Shown: positions 51,376 through 61,500 of the stretch, one piece after another
Layout: the number at the start of each line of letters is the position of its first letter
Position numbering within the stretch: position 1 is the first letter of the stretch
From: Viscum album
Taxonomy: Eukaryota; Streptophyta; Magnoliopsida; Santalales; Viscaceae
Reading direction: 5' to 3'
DNA: 64,000 bases
NCBI GenBank assembly: GCA_963277665.1
Contig: OY728165.1
Coordinates: 1,154,532,050 to 1,154,596,049 of the forward strand
Program-made: the position numbers and the translations under genes
The notes under the pieces: model-generated
Databases searched by the model: none
What the model was told of the DNA's origin: nothing
What the model saw: only the letters and a program-made list of their open reading frames with translations

Positions 51376-53003
51376 TGTAACATCCCAGGTAAATAAAGAA
51401 TATGACATTTCATATTTATCCATATTTGTGAATAAAATATTTAAATGACTTTAAAGGGGACGCTATGCTCGATGGCGTACCCAACACGCAACAACGAGTT
51501 TCTTGGGAATCTTACGTTGCACTCTAATAATAAAATAATATTATTTTAAATGGTAGTTAACATGTAGCCGTTGTAATGGAGGGAATGGATAGAAATAACT
51601 GAAATATGATTATATATGTTTTTAAATGTTTTTACAATTATCCAATAAAGGATAGAGGCTTAAAATACGGAAAGAATTCAATTTTAGGCATATATGCCCT
51701 AGTTTTCACTAAAGGTTCACTTATCGCCTTTTGATGGCGAACTGTCATTAAATATAGTTTTGATCACTCTTATACATTCTTTTGGACCAAATAAAACTCT
51801 TATTAAGAATCGGGACATCAAATTTTACTTTGTGTAAATTTTTGGTATTTTTCTGATAAAGTTCATTTTTTAATGAATAGTGTAAAATGTTGTATTTTAA
51901 TTCAAAACCTCTTTTTAATATAATTTATTTATATGATTAGATTATCTTTTTAATTGGTTTTAAAGTGAAATTAGAAAATATTTTTACCATTAAAACCAAT
52001 AGTGGTCGTTGGAATCAATTTCACTTTGAAATCGGACTTAAACTAGTGTCAATCTTTTGATACTTATTGTTTTATAAAAACACGCTATTTGCTCTGACAG
52101 CGGGAATTAATTATTAAATTAATTAATGTGACTAATATGTTTTGAATTTTGTAAAACGGACTTCATTTTTGAATTCGTAATATCAAATATAGCTTAGGGT
52201 GAATTTTTGGTAATTTTCTGAAAAACTTCATTTTTTGATGAATAGTGAAACCACTAAGTGGTACTTATAAAGACTGATTTTCCGTTTAAATGAAATTTTT
52301 CCATCATTGTGTTTTTAATTTCAAAAATCCGACATACATGGTTGTCATTAAGAAGTAAAATGTGGTTCAATGGGATAAAAATAATTTTTTTGGTGAATAG
52401 TAACTTATTAAGTTTTTAATCGCGATTAGTGGTAATTAGTATAGTTTAAGGTATAAATAATGCTTTAATAATATGAAATGACCTAGACACATGTCCCAAC
52501 CTTATTGGTTGTGTCATGGCCGACCATGACAAGCCATGGGCCAACTTGGGGACCCCATGGAGCCACTTTAGTTGGAAAATGACTTTAATATATTTTTATT
52601 TAATGTTAAAGTGAAAATGACACAAACATAATATGTTTTACGAAAACAATTTTTAAGTGGGGTTATACAAGTCCAAATTTTGATTATAAATATTCATTGG
52701 AAAGATAAAGAGATTTACTATATCATAGTATTTTTTTAATAATTTTTAGACATTAAAAAAATTTAATTATTTATGACATAATAATGATGAAGCGATGACA
52801 TCATTATTTGACGATTTAATTAAAATGGAAAGATAATGGAAAATCTACAACCTACACATGTCCAAAACCAATTGGATGAGTGGATTTCGAAGACTTATCA
52901 CCTTATCCACGAATTCTATCAATGTGGGACCTTTTGAAACCGAAACACATTTTCAAATAATGTAATATTTCTTTACTTTCCAAAAGTGCCCCTCCTCTCC
53001 TCT

Positions 53004-53011
53004 TATAAAAG
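53004..53011 (+). promoter_or_regulatory. TATA box of element H 5' LTR
   Basis: TATAAAAG after CCTCCTCTCCTCT; the copy in the 3' LTR is at 60152-60159. Transcription is expected to begin roughly 30 bp downstream, near the CTCATTCCATACAC stretch. Confidence 0.7.
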
Positions 53012-53179
53012 GCCCCCACCTCTACCTCATTCCATACACTTCTCAAGCCTTTGGCTCGGCCAACCCCTGCCCATTTGCTCTCTCCACATCCCTCTCCTCA
53101 TCCTAGAGGACTACCTTTGGGAAGAATCCTTTCAAAGGAAGCCTTTAGGCTTAAATCAAAAGGAGTTACACTTTTAAAG

Positions 53180-54073
53180 GTAATTCATTCTCTCATGTTC
53201 ATTTGTTTTATTTTGCTTCTCCAACCCCCTAAACTCTTTTTATTTACTTCTTTTGTAACAACACCAGTATCTTCAATATACTAGGATGTTGTTATAATAT
53301 TTATTTGAGCTACACTCTCACACAACTGCATCAAATGGTTAAAGAACATACGGTTTCCGTGGATGGCGAAATTCTGCCTCCCGAAAAGATGATTGTTCAA
53401 TACTCATTTAACACCTTCAAAGGTGGCCATTATGATGTCACTATTTTTATATATGATATATAATATGTTTATGTTATATTTATGCTTCTGTATTTTTCAT
53501 TTTTGTCTTACCTTTATGGCTTCCATTATTGGTATACGCGATATCTTCATTTAAGGAAGTGAGGACTACCGCCCCCTCAAAGTGATTTGATTCGTTAAAT
53601 ACCATATGTGGGATGTATAAAGGATGGAAATATGATATTATATATGATATTATACTGGAATTATAATATACCTTTATATCATTATTATTCCATTCTATAA
53701 AATACGAAATAGAAATGAAAGTAGCGTTCATGCGTACGTACGGCTTACCGTCTCCATGAACGGTGCATTTCATTTCTTACCTCTAAATGATTATGTAATG
53801 TTATAAATGCATGCATGTACTGGATATATATGAAATATATGATATCTACATAATGAATACAATTCTGGATATAATAAACATTTGGCCACACGAACAACAT
53901 GTAATTGTAAGAAGACCACTTTCGACTTAAGAACCAAATATCGGCAAAACAAATATTATTAACTTAAATGATTACATAATGTTTGTGACATGGTAACAAG
54001 TGGTATAAAAGTAATAATGAACTTGAAAAAGGGTTCTTAAGGAATTAGAAATTAACTCAAGTTTATTATTCAG
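53180..54073 (+). other. Intron-like GT...AG segment in H 5' LTR
   Basis: 894 bp. The donor is TTTTAAAG|GTAATTC and the acceptor TTTATTATTCAG|GAGATT. It is conserved in position in C and G. Both LTRs of B lack it, and join the two flanks with no extra or missing base relative to the spliced product. The 3' LTR copy is at 60328-61221. It contains the CGTTCATG/CATGAACG hairpin and a 97-codon antisense frame. Confidence 0.6.
53725..53762. repeat. Conserved inverted repeat inside the intron-like segment
   Basis: CGTTCATG and CATGAACG (8-bp arms) enclose 22 bp with CGTACGTACGG and TTACCGTCT. Equivalent sites are near 15945-15985, 22470-22505, 43395-43430, 60873-60910 and 63590-63630. It is among the best conserved stretches between the old element C and the young H. 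Confidence 0.65.
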
Positions 54074-54109
54074 GAGATTAAAGAACGATCGAGTCAAGTC
54101 GAACCCGAG

Positions 54110-55265
54110 GTAAGGGATCCTACTCCTCTCTTTTTAAGTACACTCTTTTATGTCATTCCTTATAAGCTCATCTTTGTTGTGATTGGAATGTTCTTTTATA
54201 TTACTCTTACTGTAATTTTTATGTTCATGTGATGAGAGAACCTATTCTCTCTCATAAATCCATTTTGGAAGTTTTGAGTGGCGCCGTTAGGCTGCCGAAT
54301 TTTCGTAAGAGATCTAACCTCTCTCTTTCTTTTTAAGTTCTCTCCTTGATGTCACTTCTTTTAAGATCCTCTTTGTGATGTTGGGGGATGTCCTTTTATA
54401 TTCCTCTTTCTGTACATTTTATTGTAATGTGATGAGATACCCTATTTTATCTCATCAATCCATATTCGGAAGTTTTATGTGGCGCCATTAGGCTGCCGAG
54501 TTTTCGTAAGGGATTTTTCATCTCACTTTTGTTCCCGTGAGATTTATGTTACATTTGCCACAAACTCCATTGAGTGGTGCATGTACTGACCATTATTCTA
54601 CTCTTTGTGTAATATACTTTCGTTTATGAGTATTTACATCAATGATCTATTGTCATTCTTCCATGGGGTGTATGTTTTGAAAGATACCCAAGTTGGTAAG
54701 GGAACCTTTCACCCTCCTCTTTCTTTTTAAAAGACTTCTTTTATTGGGTATTTTAATTTACATATTGTTATATTGGGATATGTTCTCATATATCCTTATT
54801 GATGTAAATTTTATGTCCAAGTGATGAGATACACTTTTTATCTCTCATCAACTCATTCTGATATGATGTCATTAGGCTGTCAAGGGGACTTTTTAACCCA
54901 ATTTCGATTTCTTTGGGTTCAACATGTAGTCATTGAATATGTCATCCATTGAATATGTGTGAATGACCTTTTATTGTTTTACACTTAATATCCACTTATA
55001 TTGGGTGTATTTATATTTGTCACACATATTTTGGAGATTGATTTATCCTTGATTTAAGGATACCTTCTTTATAAGGGATTTCATCACCTTTTTCATCCCT
55101 ATTGAGACTTCATTGTTGTCATGCACCAATTCACTCTTATATGGTGTATATACTGTCCTTTGGGATATTATATCATGTATTCCTTTATTCCCATGATATT
55201 ACAAAGTTTTGACTAAATTTTATTCCTCAATTATTGTATTCAAGTGTCTCTAATTTTGGTAAAAC
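54110..55265 (+). repeat. Six-unit ~190-bp array in H 5' LTR
   Basis: GTAAGGGA-like markers at 54110, 54305, 54506, 54696, 54881 and 55071, spaced 195, 201, 190, 185 and 190 bp. Hairpin arms inside units include TGATGAGATA/TATCTCATCA (54430-54439, 54448-54457), ATCTCAC/GTGAGAT (54520-54526, 54537-54543) and AACCCAA/TTGGGTT (54895-54901, 54913-54919). G and C have only the last unit. The 3' LTR copy is at 61258-62410. Confidence 0.7.
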
Positions 55266-56200
55266 CCCTTTAACCAAAATATCGTTTTAAATGTTTTAAT
55301 TATTCGTTCTTATTAATATCCATGTTTTCAAAGTGGTTTTAAGGATTTATTTATATGGATATTAATGGTTTAAAATTTTAAAAGCCTCAAGGTGGTATGG
55401 GACACTTTGATTCAAAAATCTCTTTATTAAATGTTTTAAATGGTTTTGAAAATGGTTTTTAATGGATTCATTATTTCAATATCTTAAACTGTTATATTGT
55501 GATTGAAATGTGGAAATGTTATGTTTCCTTTATTCATGTTTTATGTGATACAATTATGTTATGGTTCTTGGGCATTATTATGAAGAACGGGTGGTTCCGT
55601 GATAAACTAAGGGCGGGTGAGCCCGATATAGCTCTCCAATGCATTGGGTAACGCGAAGGAGTGAAACGTTAAGGTTTCTCCGAAGATATTTTTAGGGAAT
55701 ATACTGTGATGGGTATTCCAAACGTAACCAAGAGGGTTACTCCCTACGTAAGAATGTTATGAATGCCTCATGTTACCTTTATGTCTTATGTTTTCTATGA
55801 TGTATTCATGATTTGATATGCCTATGTTTTATGGGTAAAGTATGATTTCATTCTTATGTATTTCTGAATCATGTTTCCTTTCCATATTTTTATAACCCTT
55901 ACTGAGCTTTTTATGCTCATCCCAAGTTTTTGAAATGTTTTTCACAGGTCAAGGGAAGGGTACATGATGTGATGATAGTGTCAAGGATGTGTCAAGAAAG
56001 AATCCGTGTTTTATTTTAAATAGGTTTCTGTTGATGGGAAGAATGATTATTGTCTTTTATGTAACCACTTTGTTTAAATGTGGAATGTAATGCAAGTTTC
56101 ATGATCTAATTCTCTAAAACTCTAAACCTGAAAAGATCCTCAATGTGTAATCTTGTAATAACTCAAGATTAAGTAAGGTTTAAGGCTGGGGCTTTATAGT

Positions 56201-56212
56201 TGGTATCAAAGG
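56201..56212 (+). other. Primer binding site (iMet tRNA) of element H
   Basis: TGGTATCAAAGG starts 2 bp after the LTR. It has one mismatch to TGGTATCAGAGG seen in G and E. Confidence 0.82.
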
Positions 56213-56389
56213 GAGGTTTAGATAACTTTAGAGGTTAGGGTACTCTTTAAGCATAAGTGACATTACCATAATGGTTAGGATTTTAGAAAGAGTCCTAGTT
56301 TTTGATAAAGTGAATGAGTAAGTGTATCATAGTGTTTATCTTCCTCATTAGTACATGATGGTTTTGTTGATATACTCACACTGACCTTT

Positions 56390-56401
56390 TTTTGGTTTTA
56401 G
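56390..56401 (+). promoter_or_regulatory. Candidate splice acceptor before H gag
   Basis: A T-rich tract ending TTTTGGTTTTAG lies three bases before the gag ATG. With the donor GAG|GTAAGG at 54109/54110 it would remove 2292 bases, including the array, the LTR end and the primer site. The same T-tract plus AG precedes the gag start relics in B (about 3234) and D (about 32496). Unproven. Confidence 0.4.
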
Positions 56402-56404
56402 TAA

Positions 56405-56989
56405 ATGGCTGGATCTAGCAGGCACCAAAGTAACAGTGGATGTGAAGGAAACTGTGACAGTTTTTTGAGCAAAAAACTGAATGATATGGGAGCTATAATG
56501 AGAACTCTTCTGATTATCCTCAAACAACTATCTGGAGTCATGATTGACCACCTAAACCTTGGAGTTTTCTCTAAGGCATCATATATGCAAGAAACAAATC
56601 CCTACGGAAGTACAGATAATAATCATAAAGGTATGTGTGCTCAAAAACCTATGTGTCAAAGATGTGGAAAGAAACACCTAGGAAAATGTTTCAAAGGGAC
56701 AGAAATATTCTATAGATGTGGAAATGAAGGTCATAAAGCAAGAACTTGCCATGGAAAAAGGAAGCATCCAGTTGACTCGAGGAAAGGGAAAGAAGTTCTT
56801 TCTGAGGGATCAATTGAATGTTTTAAATGTGGTGTGCATGGTCATTATGCAAACACATGTTCTATGAAGAAGTTTCGTGAATGGAGTCACCAAGAGCGTA
56901 CAAATGTTCGTTTACCAATACCTAATTCCATTCCAATTGAGGATGAAGAAACTGACAATGACCAATCAAAGGTATGTACTATTTCATGA
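56405..56989 (+). CDS. gag: Short Gag with zinc knuckles, element H
   Basis: 194 codons from ATG to TGA. The N-terminal 80 residues have no recognised domain. Knuckle region: C84-C87-H91-C95 (short variant); F102-x2-C105-x4-H110-x4-C115, where the first Cys is replaced by Phe; and a canonical C139-C142-H147-C152. The order and spacing match the Gag tail of G (three knuckles in a row, KARxC and HYANxC phrases). The capsid part of Gag and all of pol are missing. The product may bind element RNA and help load it into particles made by a G-like partner; this is inference. The intact frame, set against its ruin in B, is consistent with recent descent from an active copy. Confidence 0.65.
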   Translation: MAGSSRHQSNSGCEGNCDSFLSKKLNDMGAIMRTLLIILKQLSGVMIDHLNLGVFSKASYMQETNPYGSTDNNHKGMCAQKPMCQRCGKKHLGKCFKGTEIFYRCGNEGHKARTCHGKRKHPVDSRKGKEVLSEGSIECFKCGVHGHYANTCSMKKFREWSHQERTNVRLPIPNSIPIEDEETDNDQSKVCTIS

Positions 56990-58476
56990 CTATTGTTTTC
57001 TTATTTTGGAATCTTGGGATATGATTCATGATTTTGTTTGTAGGAAAGAGGTATTTCGGAATAGGTTGGAAAGGAATGGATAATGGATCATGAAGAATGT
57101 TGAATGAGTAAGATGTCAACATATAGGGGCTTCAAGAGTTATGGTGAAATTCTTAAGATTATCAAGTCTCATTTGATGATGGGGTTACATTAGAAGACTT
57201 TTTATATTATGTGTAACCCTGATGTTTAATATAGGCAAATTTTATCCAAGGAATAGTTATCTTTTCTTTTGTGGACATAGTTATAAAGAACCATTTGGGT
57301 TTATATGATCCTTACTTTTGAGGAAATTATGGGTTACTAAATGTTATGATTGAAGTGGAAGGCATGAGATAAAATTGAGGTTAAAATATGTAGTGAATAT
57401 TTCTGAAGATTTTATCTAGTTTTGGGGAATGTTTTGAGAATTATATAGTTTTGAAAAAAGGACAACACGCAGACCGTGTGACAACCCGTCGCGTCGGACA
57501 AAGCTGCGAGAATCGAACCCACAACCAAAGTGCGACTGGTATTTATCGCCTACCACTGGACTACGTGAAGTCCCTGGTTAGTTTGACTGATTCATTCTAG
57601 TTATATGATTTTATGAATTATGAGTAAGTTGATTTTGGGTTACTTATAAAAATGATTAACCTATCATGGAGGATATGTGATTAGGTTAATTACTTTTCAA
57701 TACGAGACTTTAGGAGCAACTAATGTTGTTTGGAGATAAATGTTACGATTTAACTTGGAAGACAATGTGACTAAATCCTTCAAATATTTGGGTTTCAATC
57801 TTATATTGGTTTACTTTGAAGAATTTTATGGACAAATTGTTTATCGGATGGTCCTCGTTGAACTTTGGGTTTTGTTGGACAAATTTTGGAGATTAAGAAT
57901 AGATTTTCTTTTTATATGGGGTTATCCTTTTCTGGATTATCTGATCTTGTACTAACCTTTTTGGTTTTGGTTCTGGTTTAAGCCTAAAGACATAGGATGT
58001 ACATAGTTCTCTTTTGTGGATTAGGTGATCCACTAGAAGTTGATTATAGTACTCTTAATGTGAACAAGTCTTCCTAAATACTCGTCTTTTGGAGAAAATA
58101 TGAGTTTGTGTAAGGAATATAATAAAGGTTGAAAGTCAATATGATAAGTGATTATGTTTCCTTATGAATAAGTTCCTCAATAAAAAGTAACTTAAAACAA
58201 AAATGTTGTATATTAACTTTTCCTAATGGGGAATCGAATACCGTTTAACCCATCACAAGTTTGTGATTTTCTCATTGTTAACTTTCTCCTAAACATGTTT
58301 TCTATCACTCTCCATAAGAACATGACCCTATGTTTTCTCCTCCATGTCCATATTTTCATACTTGGAATCCTAGTATGGGTTAACTCCGGTGACCTTTGTA
58401 CTTATCTTTCTTTATTTTAAAGTGTTTGTTTTACCGACTTTTGTTCCGATGTGGGACTTTCAAGGATGTTTCCAAG
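56990..58476 (+). other. Non-coding body of element H
   Basis: About 1.5 kb without a convincing gene; open frames here reach at most 71 codons. It holds the tRNA-like block (57499-57570). The text is recognisable in B (3821-4684 and 24858-25510), so it has been retained for the age span between the two. Confidence 0.7.
57499..57570 (-). other. Antisense tRNA-like block in element H
   Basis: On the minus strand, 72 bases have tRNA layout. TAGTCCAGTGGTAGGC is an A-box-like D-arm. ACCAG and TTGGT form a 5-bp stem round a 7-base loop. GTGGG-TTCGATT-CTCGC is a full T-arm containing the B-box GGTTCGATTC. The 7-base ends do not pair and the variable region is only one base, so it is not a normal tRNA gene. 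It may be a captured tRNA-derived piece or a Pol III type promoter. A decayed copy lies at 4348-4418. Confidence 0.5.
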
Positions 58477-58494
58477 CGCAATTTTAAAATTGCG
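58477..58494. repeat. Perfect 18-bp palindrome before the H polypurine tract
   Basis: CGCAATTTTAAAATTGCG is fully self-complementary and lies 14 bp before the polypurine tract. B has only a degraded form (near 25495-25512), and G has a related but non-palindromic sequence. Confidence 0.7.
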
Positions 58495-58508
58495 AGGACG
58501 CAATTCCC

Positions 58509-58523
58509 AAAAGGGGGGAAGGA
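58509..58523 (+). other. Polypurine tract of element H
   Basis: AAAAGGGGGGAAGGA directly before TGTAACATCCC of the 3' LTR. Confidence 0.9.
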
Positions 58524-61500
58524 TGTAACATCCCAGGTAAATAAAGAATATGACATTTCATATTTATCCATATTTGTGAATAAAATATTTAAATGACTTT
58601 AAAGGGGACGCTATGCTCGATGGCGTACCCAACACGCAACAACGAGTTTCTTGGGAATCTTACGTTGCACTCTAATAATAAAATAATATTATTTTAAATG
58701 GTAGTTAACATGTAGCCGTTGTAATGGCGGGAATGAATAGAAATAACTGAAATATGATTATATATGTTTTTAAATGTTTTTACAATTATCCAATAAAGGA
58801 TAGAGGCTTAAAATACGGAAAGAATTCAATTTTAGGCATATATGCCCTAGTTTTCACTAAAGGTTCACTTATCGCCTTTTGATGGCGAACTGTCATTAAA
58901 TATAGTTTTGATCACTCTTATACATTATTTTGGACCAAATAAAAATCTTATTAAGAATCGGGACATCAAATTTTACTTTGTGTAAATTTTTGGTATTTTT
59001 CTGATAAAGTTCATTTTTTAATGAATAGTGTAAAATGTTGTATTTTAATTCAAAACCTCTTTTTAATATAATTTATTTATATGATTAGATTATCTTTTTA
59101 ATTGGTTTTAAAGTGAAATTAGAAAATATTTTTACCATTAAAACCAATAGTGGTCGTTGGAATCAATTTCACTTTGAAATCGGACTTAAACTAGTGTCAA
59201 TCTTTTGATACTTATGGTTTTATAAAAACACGCTATTTGCTCTGACAGCGGGAATTAATTATTAAATTAATTAATGTGACTAATATGTTTTGAATTTTGT
59301 AAAACGGACTTCATTTTTGAATTTGTAATATCAAATATAGCTTAGGGTGAATTTTTGGTAATTTTCTGAAAAACTTCAATTTTTGATGAATAGTGAAACC
59401 ACTAAGTGGTACTTATAAAGACTGATTTTCCGTTTAAATGAAATTTTTCCATCATTGTGTTTTTAATTTCAAAAATCCGACATACATGGTTGTCATTAAG
59501 AAGTAAAATGTGGTTCAATGGGATAAAAATAATTTTTTTGGTGAATAGTAACTTATTATGTTTTTAATCGCGATTAGTGGTAATTAGTATAGTTTAAGGT
59601 ATAAATAATGCTTTAATAATATGAAATGACCTAGACACATGTCCCAACCTTATTTGTTGTGTCATGGCCGACCATGACAAGCCATGGGCCAACTTGGGGA
59701 CCCCATGGAGCCACTTTAGTTGGAAAATGACTTTAATATATTTTTATTTAATGTTAAAGTGAAAATGACACAAACATAATATGGTTTACGAAAACAATTG
59801 TTAAGTGGGGTTATACAAGTCTAAATTTTGATTATAAATATTCATTGGAAAGATAAAAAGATTTCCGATATCATAGTATTTTTTTAATAATTTTTAGACA
59901 TTAAAAAAAGTTAATTATTTATGACATAATAATGATGCAGCGATGACATCATTATTTGACGATTTAATTAAAATGGAAAGATAATGGAAAATCTACAACC
60001 TACACATGTCCAAAACCAATTGGATGAGTGGATTTATAAGACTTATAACCTTATACACGAATTCTATCAATGTGGGACCTTTTGAAACCGAAACACATTT
60101 TCAAATAATGTAATATTTCTTTACTTTCCAAAAGTGCCCCTCCTCTCCTCTTATAAAAGGCCCCCACCTCTACCTCATTCCATACACTTCTCAAGCCTTT
60201 GGCTCGGCCAACCCCTGCCCATTTGCTCTCTCCACATCCCTCTCCTCATCCTAGAGGACTCCCTTTGGGCAGAATCCTTTCAAAGGAAGCCTATAGGCTT
60301 AAATCAAAAGGAGTTACACTTTTAAAGGTAATTCATTCTCTCATGTTCATTTGTTTTATTTTTCTTCTCCAACCCCCTAAACTCTTTTTATTTACTTCTT
60401 TTTTAACAACACCAGTATCTTCAATATACTAGGATGTTTTTATAATATTTATTTGAGCTAAACTCTCACACAACTGCATCAAATGGTTAAAGAACATACG
60501 GTTTCCGTGGATGGCGAAATTCTGCCTCCCGAAACGATGATTGTTCAATACTCATTTAACACCTTCAAAGGTGGCCATTATGATGTCACTATTTTTATAT
60601 ATGATATATAATATGTTTATGTTATATTTATGCTTCTGTATTTTTCATTTTTGTCTTACCTTTATGGCTTCCATTATGGGTATACGCGATATCTTCATTT
60701 AAGGAAGTGCGGACTACCGCCCCCTCAAAGTGATTTGATTCGTTAAATACCATATGTGGGATGTATAAAGGATGGAAATATGATATTATATATGATATTA
60801 TACTGGAATTATAATATACCTTTATATCATTATTATTCCATTCTATAAAATACGAAATAGAAATGAAAGTAGCGTTCATGCGTACGTACGGCTTACCGTC
60901 TCCATGAACGGTGCATTTCATTTCTTACCTCTAAATGATTATGTAATGTTATAAATGCATGCATGTACTGGATATATATGAAATATATGATATCTACATA
61001 ATGAATACAATTCTGTATATAATAAACATTTGGCCACACGAACAACATGTAATTGTAAGAAGACCACTTTCGACTTAAGAACCAAATATCGGCAAAACAA
61101 ATATTATTAACTTAAATGATTACATAATGTTTGTGACATGGTAACAAGTGGTATAAAAGTAATAATTAACTTGAAAAAGGGTTCTTAAGGAATTAGAAAT
61201 TAACTCAAGTTTATTATTCAGGAGATTAAAGAATGATCGAGTCAAGTCGGACCCGAGGTAAGGGATCCTACTCCTCTCTTTTTAAGTACACTCTTTTATG
61301 TCATTCCTTATAAGCTCATCTTTGTTGTGATTGGAATGTTCTTTTATATTACTCTTACTGTAATTTTTATGTTCATGTGATGAGAGAACCTATTCTCTCT
61401 CATAAATCCATTTTGGAAGTTTTGAGTGGCGCCGTTAGGCTGCCGAATTTTCGTAAGAGATCTAACCTCTCTCTTTCTTTTTAAGTTCTCTCCTTGATGT

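Larger units (their letters stand above)
51376..56198 (+). repeat. Element H 5' LTR
   Basis: 4823 bp. In order: an AT-rich 1.6 kb upstream part, TATA box at 53004-53011, leader, intron-like segment 53180-54073, a 36-bp exon-like piece, a candidate donor at 54110, a six-unit ~190-bp array (to about 55265), and an AT-rich end containing a conserved block near 55560-55750. Confidence 0.93.

Noticed and set aside
53480..53773. Antisense 97-codon frame as a protein-coding gene
   Set aside because: Kept as a finding on conservation, but not annotated as a gene: it overlaps an inverted repeat, is broken in C and shortened in G, and lies antisense inside an LTR.
57499..57570. Functional tRNA gene
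   Set aside because: Acceptor ends do not pair and the variable region is too short, so I call it tRNA-like only.
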